This document shows positions 1-13,080 of a DNA stretch of 64,000 nucleotides, one piece after another. This stretch comes from Strigamia acuminata (Eukaryota > Arthropoda > Chilopoda > Geophilomorpha > Linotaeniidae). Each line of letters starts with the position of its first letter. Position 1 is the first letter of the stretch. The stretch spans positions 2,480,001 to 2,544,000 of the forward strand of contig OX442319.1 of assembly GCA_949358305.1 (NCBI GenBank). Reading direction: 5' to 3'. The notes under the pieces are model-generated. The model saw only the letters and a list, made by a program, of their open reading frames with translations, was not told where the DNA came from and ran no database searches. A program made the translations under genes and the position numbers.

Positions 1-1039
1 ATGTGTTAACCTGCAGCTTCGAAATCTTTTCATAGACAAGTGATGACACGAGGTGTTGTGGTCGGTTTTGTCTGGAATAGTTTGATGTTGATATTGATTT
101 GCGTTTCGAGCTTTGCTGCATGGCACGAGCAAATTTCACTTTTCGTTGAAATAAAATGAATGAATTAATTAACTATTTAAATTTTTTTTGTTTAAATTTT
201 AATCAAATAATATAAAACGGTTGGAAAGTGGTTGAAAATAGATTGGAATTACATTGCAATGCACGATAATGAATTTTTTCAATTTGGAACGCATTAAGTG
301 AAATTAAATTAGAAAATCAAGCAAGTTTCTTTCTTTATTGATGCGCAAACCGATCCAACGATGCATTATGACATGGGCACGAGATTTCCCCCATTTTAGT
401 CGATCAGATCAGCAAAAATCAAAATAAAAACAAAAATAAATACATATTTGGTGCCAGAGTGTATAAATTTCCTGCATACACTTTGATTATATTTTTCGCG
501 CGTAAATCCTTTGAGCCTTTTGCTTTAGGCCCGAATTCCACGCGAAAGGGCTGATAAAGAAGAAGATTATCGAGGTCGAAATAAGTTTTCGGGTTATGAC
601 AGGCGGGTAATTATCTTTACCGAGAAATTCTTAATTATTGACAAACTTGCATCGAAACGCGGAACTGGACGACTGATTTATATCGGATATCAAGAATAAA
701 TCAGACACTTAAGACGTGTTCGGAGGAGAATTTATTGGATGGAAGTGTTTGAGACAATTCATTAAGTTGGCCGGTGCATTTTTGTTCGCATTTTGGCTCA
801 AGGCCCTGAATTTTGTCGTGGCGACTTTTCTTTCGGCTAATCATAGGTTGTCGTTGCGACGCACCCACTTGAGTTTTTGGCGCCGACGCATCTTTGTAGG
901 TCGTAAAGAAGATTATTTTCTTGTTTCTCCATTCAAATTACATGCATAAACGTGTCTTATGACTTTTATGCGCTGTTAATTAGCGCGTTGCTCGAACTTT
1001 GGCGTCACCATCACCGCAGAGAGATCCGCCTCGGTGCGT

Positions 1040-1070
1040 GAGCGATTTGGCGCCGCTCGCCAAATCGCTC
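1040..1070. repeat. Perfect 13-bp inverted repeat (hairpin) next to a TTCGT microsatellite
   Basis: The arms GAGCGATTTGGCG (1040-1052) and CGCCAAATCGCTC (1058-1070) are exact reverse complements separated by CCGCT. About five TTCGT units follow at 1075-1104. No gene is associated. It could be a cruciform-prone site or a paired binding site. Confidence 0.6.
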
Positions 1071-1635
1071 GCTCGTTCGTTTCGTTTCGTTTCGTTTCGT
1101 TTCGTTCGCTCATGTTGGGGAAAGAGAAAGTAAAACGTTTGACTTTTCACCTCTTCGAGTCACGGTGTTGTTCTGATTCGCACGCGCTCTCTATCTCTTT
1201 TTTTTTTGCCTCGTGGAGGTCTCCGAGTGGAATTTACTACGATTTCGCACGCGACCGTTTCCATTCAGTCACTCGCAATCGCACTTGTCTGCAAAGTTTG
1301 TTCACATTATTTTTTTAAAATGTGCGCTAATAAATCGTCGTAATAGGTGCACTTGTTCTAAAACTGTCGAGAAAACGAGTAGAAATTCATGAAATCTGAA
1401 CACATGATTAAATTTGTACGAAAATTTTTCCAGTTATTATTTTTTTTTTTTTTTTTTTTTTTTTTTGGTTTTAATTTAAATAATTTAAGTCTTTTTCAAT
1501 TCAAATGACAACAACAATTTACTCGTACTACTGTATTTGCTTGCTGTGTTTGTAAGAAGTGTTTTTGTTGTTAAATTTATTGAGGAAATATAAAATAAAA
1601 ATGTTTTTCATCATTTTCAATCTCGAAAACTCCCA

Positions 1636-1803
1636 TCATGTCGAAATTATATTGCAATGTATTTTGAAATGCATTGGGTTTCACGAGAATGCATTTTCTA
1701 ATACATTTTTGCATGCTATTTGGTTTGCAAATTGTGAAATGCATTCCCAATACTACATTTGTCAAATATGAATGCATTTTCAATTGCATTATGAAATGCG
1801 TCA
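1636..1803 (+). repeat. Dispersed TGCATT-rich repeat, copy 1
   Basis: The segment contains repeated AATGCATT words. It is recognisably similar, in inverted orientation, to 45140-45330: both contain GAATTATATTG-like, CATTGG-TTTCACGA, ATACATTTTTGCA and ATATGAATGCATTTT blocks in the same order. ORFs on both strands here are by-products of the repeat. Probably an old non-autonomous transposon; no terminal repeats were defined. Confidence 0.5.
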
Positions 1804-4800
1804 AGTGAAAACCAATATATTGTAAAATATATTTGTGAACGATATGGGAGCTGTTTTATTATTTTTTAATGCTGGTTTATGAAAGTAAGTAAAACAAAAC
1901 GACTAAAACACCTAACACGGGAGTTTTGGAACGTATTTATAGCCTTTTTCGTCATTTTAATCAAAAAATATCAAACACACGTTTTGTAAATTCCATAAAT
2001 AAATAAAAAAATGTCAAAATCACACACGTATTTCTGCACAACTGCACATAAATCCTTTTTTTAAAATTGCAAAACATAAATAAAGTGGATTCTTATCCAT
2101 TCTCCACCACTTTAGCCCTATAGTGATGAACTGATGACCGAATAATGCGAAGTAATATCGCGAGGTGTTTCCCGAAACACAGACGCATCAGCGAGATTGA
2201 TGCATTTTTGATGACAGAGACGTTCGTGATTACAAACGAGTGACCCAACCTCGGACGAGGAAAAAAGTATTACTTTTTTCTTCCCTTTTTCTAAGTGAAA
2301 GCAAATTGACGTTATAAAGGCCCGTTTCTCGGGCTCTTTCGGCGCCTAATAACAGATAGACGTTCAAACCAAACGCGGCAAAACGGATTCCTCGCAATTG
2401 CGATAGACGGGAGCGACGAGCAAAGTGCATCGCTCAATTTTCACTCCCAGATGCTTTCTTTCTTTTCCCCTTCTTTAATTCATGAATAACATTCATTTCG
2501 AATGCGAGCGGCGTCGCACTCATTTCGGCTTAATCGCGTCATTTCAGGTCCAAGGCCGTGAGCTTGCAAACTCATTTTTTCCAGCTCGTTCGAGTTGCGC
2601 GATTGATGGCTGACTTCACGAGCCACTTTAGAGTGGACACTCCAATTTATGGTCAAAATTAAGAACCTTTTTACCCCCGGCTCGTCTTACTTGATTTTAA
2701 TTAACCTATTCGTACACCGACGTTTTCGTTACTCAATTATTTGTGTCAAAATAAGAAAAACACATTTAGAGACATCGGTTTTACATTATTTTGTCAGTAG
2801 TTAATTAGAAATGGGCCATTTTTGGTAATGGGGCCCCATAGGTGCCCCAAAAGTGCCCCAAACTGACTCAAGAAGCTTTTGTTTATGGGCCCAAGGAGGG
2901 AAATAAATAGACTGGTCTATTTTGTTGTTCCGCTCCAAATTGATGTCCGTTTTTACGAGTTAATTCGGTTAATTCGGTCAAATAAAAATGAGTTTAAAAG
3001 TGAAAATTGGCGGAGGAATTTTCCTGATTCGACTTTTTATTTTTTTCGTATGGAAATGCGTGTTTGGACGTCAACTGAGTGACAGACTCAGCTGGAGGCA
3101 AACAACAAGCTGATTAACACTGCAGTCTGATTAAAAACAACTTAAGATTTACTTCACTATTGAAAACTCATCCGAAAGGAAGGACGCGTGATGTTTTGAA
3201 CCTCATCCAAAACGAATTCAATTAGCACTAATTTTATTTTCAATTGGTGATTAAGGTCAATTTTTATTACATTTATTAATTTTTTTTCTTTATTTAAATT
3301 TTTACTTCAATTTTTATTTATGTTTTCGAGTTTTTTTGTTTTTGTTTGTGTTAGACTTTAAATATTCATCAGCCTGACGTGAAAAGATGATTGCATAAAC
3401 GTAGAAAACAGAAGCCAAAGCTTTTACACCCATTTTTATCTCTTATTTATAGCAACATTTCTTAATACTCCATTCCAGCATGAATAATGAATGTGAAAGG
3501 TGTTTAAATTTCAACACACAAATGCATTTTTTTGCTCGCCCGTATCTCAGTTGTGTTACCACCACAGCCTGTTATTAATACGAAGAAATAAGAATTAAAA
3601 TGAAAAAATGCAGCACTTTAATCATAGAGACAACCGAAGCTCGACCGGAAACACAAACCGACAATTTGATTATCAGAAAATGGCCTCCGAATAATTGTAG
3701 GTGCTTTTCTTCTTTTATTTTTTTAAAAAAAAATTATAATTCGGAGGAAATGCGGCAAAAATCGCCCGGTTTGGCCTCCGTTGCGCAAAGCGCATCTCAT
3801 TAAATCGAAAATCGCGAATAACGCGAAGAATTTCGCGCAAAAATAAAATAAAAACGAAAAAAAAACATGTTTTGTTGCCATTTTTACCAAGAAAAATTCG
3901 CGTTGACCTCATCCTATTTCGGTGATGGGAAGAGTGAGGGTTGGGCGCCAGGGTTCGTTGCTCGTAATTGGGGGCTGTCAGGAGCATCAGAGGGAGAGGA
4001 ATAAAGAAAACTTGAACCCTCTTAGAAAACAAGCAAATTACAGAGCTAAAACCACCAGATAAACATACGAAAAACCCAGCCACATTTTTCGTATTAATAA
4101 AATTTTATAATAATACTTGACGCAGTCACGGACCCGTTCGGCCGTTCTCGTGTCGTGATTATTTTATGACTGAATGACATTAACGACTGGCAATCGCGAG
4201 CCGTCAAACGACTTAACCACTATGAAGAATAATGGGCGCAGAATCCTTTGAGTATTTAAAAAAATTCGCTAATTATTCCCATCAGGTCCGAGACATTAAT
4301 TACGTCGATCGTATCGAACGGGAGATTTATGCGCGGCAGGTGTGGCCGTAACAAACAGTAAAGAGCGAAAATAAGAGAAATTTCCACTTCTTACCTGCTT
4401 GATTAATGAGAGGTGTAAGTAGGCTGGCGTTGTCAAACGAGTGGACAATTTAAAAACGGGGGAAAGAAAAAAAAGAAATAAAGGGAGAGGAGAAAGATAA
4501 GACGCGCTGCTCACCTGGTCTTGTTCGGAAGTCGTGATGTGCGGTTGGGGTCCCAGCGGGCATCGTGCCGACAAACTTACACGTCAGGCCAACGAATAAT
4601 TTATATAGAAACGTTTTTTTGAGTCGGGTTTGTGGGGAGGGGAGTCGGGAGTCGAGAGAATGGGGAATGGGACCCACCTGCGACCGGATGATTTGAAATT
4701 AAGACGAAGAAATAATTTTAAACGAAAAATAAATTGCGTTTTTGGGTATTTTTTTTCTTTCCTTTCTTTCGTTTTGCGTGACAATTGTGCGCGATTTGCG

Positions 4801-7800
4801 CGTCGTGATGGCCAAAGAGCACGAAAAGGGTCCATTTTCTGCCTCTTGTCAGACGCAGTTGGCAAGAGTGCAGCTTCCGTTCTGCATGATCGATTCGGTT
4901 GGGAGATGCCGCTTTATTTGCCGAGTAAATCATCCCCCTCTATCGTGGATGTCTCGCAGCTGCGTACCCCCCATTCGTACACTTAAATAGAGTAACCAAT
5001 CTAACCACAGGGGACATCTAAACAGGACGAACGGTCTTTGCCGGATTAGTGAGTGATGACGACTCGACACGAAATTTCGTTGCGACCTTTCGTCTTCGAT
5101 TTCTTCTAATTCCAGAAACTAAAAGTTTAATTAATTTTTTTTTTCTCTTTTCTTATTTACTCGCAATTAAGCGCGGCCCAACGTCGATCAAAACGCGAGA
5201 CGGTGATCGGCACTGCGGGTCTGTGCGTCGACCAATGGAGTGGCGGTCGTGGTGATCACTATGGTGACAAATGACCGCCTCCCACGTGCGTGTCACGACA
5301 AGAAAAGGGAAGGCACCGCCCCCGTCGAGAGGAGCTTGCCTGCCGCGCACACGGGCAATGGCCACGAATTGAATAAGAAAAAAAATATAAAAATAAAAAT
5401 TTTCGTTTATCTTTGCGTCTTTAATTAGATATCTAGCAAAGACGTCGTTTTTCCGTGAGCTGCTGTTCAGTGCACCCGAAAACGCCCCGTTCGAGCCACT
5501 GTGTGCATTTGTATTCAGTGTCAGTCCCACCACCAACATCCCTTGCTCGGTAACATGGCACCGCGAACATGAACCACGCCTTGTTCACATGGAGAAAATA
5601 AAACAAGTGAACTGTGTGTGAATGCGATTGGGGTTAATGATGAGCATCTTTTGCACCTTTCGACCCCCCAATTCGACGCCGTGGTAATTAATAGGTGTTG
5701 CGAGAAAAAGCACCTCGAGTGCTCGACGTTTCCACCTCCTGGTCTGTGAATTTGGATTTTAAAACGTAGACGAGACGAGGGGGAGAAAACATTTTATAAG
5801 TTGGATTTATTTTGTTTTTATTTGGGTTTTTCACATTTTTTGGGTTTGGCATTTTTATCTCGACCTTTGCACCTCGACTAATGAATTTGTTTCTCACGTT
5901 GATTACAGATGGGCACTTGGCTGCTAACCCTGTCGTTGTCAAACTTTTTTCCTTGTTTTTCTCGTGCACTTTACACGGTTTACGATCGACGCTCTCACAA
6001 CTTCGCTGTGGGAAGTGGAGTCTTTTTCTTTTCCTTTTTTTAATTTAAAAATATAAAAAAAATAAATAAAAACAAAGTGACTTTAAATTTGAGGATTAAA
6101 TTTTTTTTTTTTTCTAAATTTTTTTTAAAGTTTATTTTTTTATTATTTATTAATTATATCATTATGTACAGTATTAGGAGAAATATTGGAGAAATTCTCG
6201 AATTAACTTATGTGAGTTGTCAGTTGCGAGCAAATGGAGAATTGGGACGTGAAAAAGCGAGCAATAAAACGAGAAAAATAAAAATAAAAATGGAGTTTAA
6301 TTTTTTTGAAATAAACAAGTAAATGTAGTTCGTCACGACTTTTAAATTGCAAGAAAAAAAAACAAACAGCTGGAGACTTAAATTTACGACACGAGGTCAA
6401 AAACGGGTCAGAAGAAAATGTGTATTTGGGTCGTTAACGATTCCGCAATCGAGACACAAACGACGAATTTCTTGTCATTGAAGAATTTAAAACCTAAAAA
6501 AAATAAAAAGGAAAAAATAATGCAATTTCGATCGCGCAGTTTGTCTGTCCAAGTCGACTCGTTCCGAAATGGAGATCTGAAATGTCAGCGTCCCTTGTTT
6601 GTATTTTTACGACTTTGGATCCGACTTTTACGAGGTAATTAGCTTCGCCAAGGGATCCGCCAGCACTCGACAACTCAATTTCGTCCGAATAATCACTGGT
6701 TACGGATGCACTTGAATTAAAATCAACCCCTTCACAGTCCCAGCAACGAAACCCGGCCACTCGACGCCCATTTCTTTATTTATTCGCTCAAAACGAAGGT
6801 GAGGTTCATTCAAATTAGATAATTAATATTTCCTCGAGGCCAGTCGCTCTCCTTCAGGAAATTGCTGCCATTATTTTAACTTTTCGACCGTATTTTGGCG
6901 ACAGGTGATGCTGACCACAGGGTCAGCGTCTGATCCAGCTGTTTTTCGCTCTTTTTCACGCTGCAGACGGCGGGGTATCGCTCGTCGTTTCTTATTTTTG
7001 CACCTTTTTTGACCGCGGATTTATTTTTTTCGAGGGAAAGAATTGTGGGAAGAGTTGAAAGGAATTCGCAGATCGAAGATTAGAAAAGTCGGCTTAAGTC
7101 GAGTGACTTGTCAGGGACTTAAAACACACCCCATTCATTCATTCTTTCTTTCTTTCGTCCATTCCGTTTGGGAGAGAGAATTCTCGAATTACTTTTACCT
7201 GGAGGAGCAGGTGCGCCTGGAGAAGTTTTTGAGGGTTTTTAGTTTCGCGAGTCCAGCTGCGTCTTCCAATTAATCGGGCTACCTTGTATGAGTGTCATTA
7301 AGGCGATACCGATGCCGGTTTAAGAAATTAAGGAGAAAAAAAATATATTTTTTTTTTTATTTTTTATTTTTTTTGAACTTGCAATTTGGCAAAAAAGTCG
7401 TCGAGTGTGCAATTTGTTGTCGATTTATTAGAAATTTTTCGAAATTAATAATAATAATCGTAAAGAAAGGAAAATATTTAGGTTAAATTTAAAACGGATA
7501 AAAAATATTATGTTTTTTTTTTTTTTTTTTTAATATTATTTTTATTTTTTTGTGAAATTGTTTTCCTCGTCACGGTGCGTAACGTGAAATTTATGGCAGC
7601 GTCCCTCGATAATGAGGCAAAAGCGTCGGGCCGATTACATCCGCCCGTCAGTTTCGTCTAGTTGTGCTCGTGTTAAACAACCCGCTCACCCGTCCGACAC
7701 TTTCGAACTAAAATAAATGAAAGAAAGCGTGAAATTTATTCCAAAAAAAAAATCTCCCCCAAAAAATACATATTTTTGCATAAATAAACGAATAACGAAT

Positions 7801-9189
7801 GAAATATGTTGGGGTGTTGTTGATGTTGTTGTTGAGGAAAAGCGAAGACGGAATTGGTGTGGTTCGAAATGCGGCGCCGAGCAATTTGTACTCGTTTTGT
7901 CGGAGCGACCAAAGTGGAAAATTGGATAAGGAAAAGCACGGTGCAATGGTGCTGGAAAGTGAAATTTTTCCTCAACCAATCATCGGATCCTTTCTTCACG
8001 TCCACTGAAAGATGATAATAACGGCTCGTGATGAATGGCGATAATGTACACCTGTGCCACTGCTTCGTCCGAGGTGTCGACTCGAGGAAGTTGCGACCAG
8101 GTGCCAAAGTGTGGCAAGAATTCAAATTAAAACATTACTATATAGTCTTTTATTATTGTTATTCCAAATATATTTTGAGACAAAAAATATAAACGACAAT
8201 TTGGACAAAAAATAAAGACATTTGTATGAATCTCACGTTCGCATCTTTCTGTGCGGACGTAAAAGAGGACGGCAACGACCGAACTGCTGGAACTGATCAA
8301 AATGTATAGAAAACCCTTTGGTTTACGTTTAGGCTTAAGGAAAAAAATTAAAATATAATTGAATGTTGGGGGAAAAAAGGTTAATCGCTGCTTAATGATT
8401 CATCGTAGTGATCTGTGGGAATGATCTTATCAGTTTTGCAATTAAAAACTCCAACGATTACTCGCGGCGTTTGAAATATACGGTGGAAATTTTTTCTTGT
8501 TGTTGTTTTAAAACACCGGAAGTAGATTGCCCCTCCCACAAATTGGGAAAGTTTACTGACAATTTTTTTTTCCTGATGCAATGGCAATTTGGTTGTAGAT
8601 AACACGAGAAATGTGGATGGAATTTTGACCAATGAGATTCGAAGAAGAATGGTGACATTAGTGCAGTAATAATAATGGTAAAAGAGTTTGTATTAGTTTG
8701 GTTTGATGGACTTTTTTGTGTGTTTCCACGACAATGCGGGAACAATGACCGGACGTAAAATCCATAACGATTTTGTTGAGAAAGTAAAATTGGTGGATGG
8801 AAAAAAGATGTTTAATAAGGAGGTCAACGACATTGTGTATAAGAAATGTTATTGCTTAAAATGGGTTTTTCAATTTTTGATGATTTCGGTAAAATTGTGT
8901 CGGTGAATATTGCTAGCTGCAAAACTTGCAAAATCGACGCAGTTATATCACTAAAAGCTGCAATAAGACTCGGAAATTGTTTTGTACGTTACGAACAGAA
9001 GTTTTAATTCAATTGGTCAAAATACTACAAGTTTTCGTCATTTTTGTTGAATAATTTCAATGAAAGCGCTATTTTTCAATTAAAATTCAGCTATTTTCAA
9101 TGAAAACACAACTTTTTAAATTTAATAATCTAATATTTTTAATCAAAAAAGCTAATTGTTTTAATTAAAAAACGCAATTACTTCAATTA

Positions 9190-9770
9190 AAAAATGTAAT
9201 TGTTTCAACCAAAACCCAATTTTCTCCAATTAAAACCCAGTTATTTGAATTAAAACCAAATTGTTTGATTAAAACCCAAATCTTTTCAATTAAAACCCAA
9301 ATCTTTCAATTAAAACCCAAATCTTTCAATCAAAATGCAAATATTTCAATTAAAACCCAAATCTTTCACTTAAAACCAAAATATTTCAATTAAAACCAAA
9401 ATATTTCAATTAAAACCCAAATCTTTCAATTAAAACCAAAATATTTCAATTAAAACCCAAATCTTTCAATTAAAACCCAAATATTTAAATTAAAACCCAA
9501 ATATTTAAATTAAAACCCAAATATTTCAATTAAAACCCAAACATTTCAATTAAAACCCAAATATTTCAATTAAAACCCAAATATTTCAATTAAAACCCAA
9601 ATATTTCAATTAAAACCCAAATATTTTAATTAAAACGCAAATATTTCAATTAAAACCAAAATATTTCAATTAAAACCAAAATCTTTCAATTAAAACCCAA
9701 ATCTTTCACTTAAAACCCAAATATTTCAATTAAAACCCAAATCTTCCCATTAAAACCCAATTTTACCAAA
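9190..9770. repeat. 20-bp minisatellite (CAATTAAAACCCAAATATTT type)
   Basis: About 28 tandem copies of a 20-bp unit with the form ATATTTCAATTAAAACCCAA. The centre is very regular and the edges decay. Variants include ATCTTT for ATATTT and CCAAA for CCCAA. There is no coding potential. The unit length equals that of three intronic arrays elsewhere in the window. Confidence 0.9.
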
Positions 9771-12689
9771 TGAAACTCGCTAACAAAACATCAACAATCA
9801 ATTATCAATACCACAATGGAACAAATGTAAATATTAACCATTCATTTTATTTCAATACGATTATTTTTTTTCTTTTCTTATTTATTTGTTTTGTCGACTT
9901 CTTACGTCGCGCCGAGAGATTCGAGCGAGACTAAGATTTATACATCACGATGAAAAGATGAACGGGGAGAAGAAAAGTGCAAAGGACGAGAAAAAGGGAC
10001 GTTTTCAATTAGGGAGGTCGGTGTGCCGGCAGAACCTGCTGTTATTTCGGTTTCGGGCCCTCCTCAGCCATGCATCAAACTCGCTTTGTCCGCCATAAAA
10101 CTGTCAGCAACTAAAATCCACTCGCTTGAATTCAGACTCAAGATTCGCCTACAAACTTTTCTAATGATTAAACAAAAAATTGAACATTTTTTTAGAGTTA
10201 AATAATAAATAAAATTAATAAATAATAGATATAAACAACAAAGAGAAATTCATTCCCAGCAAATTCTTTTCCTCGCTTGTTTCACACGAGAAATCGGCGT
10301 TAAATTCTGTCGATTCCAAATTAAAAAAAAAAATTTAAAATTAAAAAAATTTAAAAAATGGAAAAAACGTGACTAAAATTTGAGATAGCTCACACAGGTT
10401 TTGGCGCGTGCAGCTAATAATTTTCACGTTACATTTTAATTTTAATTTTTTTTTAAATAATTTTATTTTCTTTAATTGCAACTTTCACTCCCTTAATTGA
10501 TAAGTCGTCCTCCAGGTCCCCCCACATCACTTTGTCGACCTAATATCTAATCTGACTCTTTCAGAAATTAGGAAAAAATAAAAAATAAATAAAAAATAAA
10601 TAAAAATAAATAAAAAAATATTTTTTTTTTTTTACTTTTTTCCATTTTATTATTAATTACGAGGCGAACCATAAAAGTTGACAGTTTCATTTCAGGCCAA
10701 ACTCGTTAATTGCGCATTTTTTCTCCCCTATATTTTCTCTTATATTATCTCATCTTTTCGCTTCTGCAGCTGCAACCAACTCGAATTAGCTGCCAACAAC
10801 TTTTGATTTCACTTTTTTCCTTCCACATCCAAACTGTGTAATTTTTAATAAAAATCTAATTCCACGTCTATCATAATTTGGCCCTTTGTGCGTACAAAGG
10901 GAACAAACGAAACAAACAAAACACTTTTGTCTATGTCGGAAACAACAATTGCTTTCCACTCGTAAAAGAATGAGATGTGACGATCGGAGCGTTAAAATTA
11001 GTCTAACCTTAGGCCAAAGTCTCAAATTATCGAACCGTAATTTATCGCGCCGTAATTTAATGGCGGCACGAGTCGCGACGCATCTTTAAAACGGGAAATT
11101 TGTTCGCACGAAGTTTGCGCGAATACAACGGAAACGTGCATTGTTACAGCTGCATCCTCTCGTCACTCGCGCACAAAAGCGAGATTTTCTATGTCAAGGA
11201 TGGAAACGTCATTTTCTAATTTTTTTGTTGTTTGTTATTATTATTATTTTTTTTCGTACTTTTCTTCCATTTTGCTCATTTTTGCTCCTCCCACGACGTC
11301 CATTGGCAGTTTCGTGTCGTGCACATGGAAACGAGACACTCGCGCACGCGTAGTTTCTCGACTCGATTCAATCGACGTTCAAGTTTCTTTTTTTTATTCA
11401 CCGAACGAAATTACCCGTCATGAATATTTCATAGGAAACAACAAAACCACAGCCAGCGCTCAAATATTTATACCAACGGATGAGAAATTTAAATTTACGG
11501 CTCCAACATCAACAATTTCTTTCTTCCATTACACACATATATTCCTCTCTCTTTAAAATGATTCTTTTTTTTTGCTGCTTTGCTTTTGTAATGAGCAAAT
11601 GATGAATGAGAGAATGTGCGAATGGAATCCAAGAGAAGACATTTATCATAATAAATCAAGCTGACGTAAATGGAAACATTCAAAATATAACGGCGCATTG
11701 ATATATATACTTCACTATTTTGTAGTTCACACTATCACTTAGACTTGGTAATAACCAATTTCAAACGTCTAAAGTATAGGTTTATGTCTTCTACGAATAG
11801 GTAGACCATATAAAAAAAATACGATAATCTTTCGCTTTTCTGTCTCTTCCCTTTAATTTAATTCAAATCAGCTCGTCCTATTTTTGCAATAAGAAAGTTC
11901 CAATAGAAAAATAAATTTTTTTTTTATTAAATATTTTAAGAACGAGATATTTGAATATGTTTTTTTATTATATTGATTATGACTTCATTATTTATGTGGT
12001 TATTTAAATTCGATATGAACGTTTCTTGAGTGAAAACATGTAAAAATGAGAACAACTTTTTAAGTTTAATTTTTAACCCATTTAGTAAGAAAATATGGCA
12101 AAACTCGTGCCCGTTTTGAAAAATTCATTTTTTTTCCATTAAAAATTAACGAGCAATTTATTTTTTCTTATAAAACCAAATATTACGAATTATATTTAAT
12201 TTTTTCCACGAAATGACGATTTCGAGGAAATTATTTGCGATTACTCGACTTGGTGGTGACTTATCGTCCCAAACGCCCGTTTCCCTATCAGAGGGGAATA
12301 ATTTATATTAAAAAAAATTGTTTGTAGTGATTTGGTGTTGATTGACAAGCGTGGTTTGGCACCTCGGCATTCAAACCCATAAAAGTTCCTCGTCAGTTGA
12401 ATCTTTCCTGTTTCCTCATCAGCAGCCCGATCTCCAACTCAAAACAACAGCAGGTTGACGGACAATCGGGTCGAAAACAACATTTAAAAAATAAATCAAA
12501 TACAAAAGAACCCCAATCGTCCGCGTGCACGTCAATAAATACAAATAGAACAAATCCAAAGCATAAAAGAAACAAAAAACAAAAACTCACTTATCATCAT
12601 CAGTTACACAGTTCCCAATGATTGATTTACACGTAAACAACGCACAATAAATCCGGCACTGCTTTGTGCGACTACAAATTGATAAACGT

Positions 12690-13080
12690 CGAGGGCGAGG
12701 GCGGCTCGTCGTCGTTGTTGTTGCTGGCGCGCTCTGATCGAGAAATGCGAGAAATGCGAGCTGCGTTGCTGGCCCGTTGAGCTGTGGCTGTCTGTCGGTG
12801 TGCGTGCGGGTCGCGCTCGGGTTTGCGTGCACGCGCGCGCGCGCCCAGCCGCAGCCCCGAGCAGATTCAGATTTTTCACGGATGAGGCATGCAATCGAGA
12901 GACACCGCGCCAACAGGCGGCAACGCCTCCTTTAAAAGAAAATTGAGCAAAAAAAAAATTGCTCACGAATTCCTTGTAGTCGCACGACTTCTCGTGTCGC
13001 AGTTTCGTGCCGAGAAACGACGAAAACGACGACGAAAACGACTAAAACGACAAAAACAACACGAACAACGCGTTTGAAAT
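12690..13080. promoter_or_regulatory. CpG-rich patch, possible spineless promoter or 5' exon region
   Basis: A GC-rich island in AT-rich surroundings, with an alternating CGCG run at 12832-12843 and the word TTGCGTG at 12823-12829 inside a TTGCGTGCACGC near-palindrome. TNGCGTG is the established core bound by AhR-ARNT heterodimers. The patch lies about 2.5 kb upstream of the spineless start codon on the same strand. No TATA box was identified. Promoter status is inferred from composition and position only. Confidence 0.3.

Larger units (their letters stand above)
1..12690. other. Long non-coding upstream region, no gene recognised
   Basis: No reading frame here shows a family motif, consistent codon use or a chain of splice-compatible exons. 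Short ORFs lie on both strands and run through homopolymer tracts, as expected by chance. The DNA alternates between T/A-rich stretches (for example the T run near 1440-1466) and more balanced patches with CG dinucleotides, for example 4.6-5.6 kb and 6.9-8.1 kb. The next gene downstream is spineless, whose orthologues have large cis-regulatory regions, so the balanced patches may be enhancers. That is inference only. Confidence 0.5.

Noticed and set aside
9190..9770. Regular repeats reminiscent of a CRISPR array
   Set aside because: Units are directly tandem with no unique spacers; a eukaryotic minisatellite.
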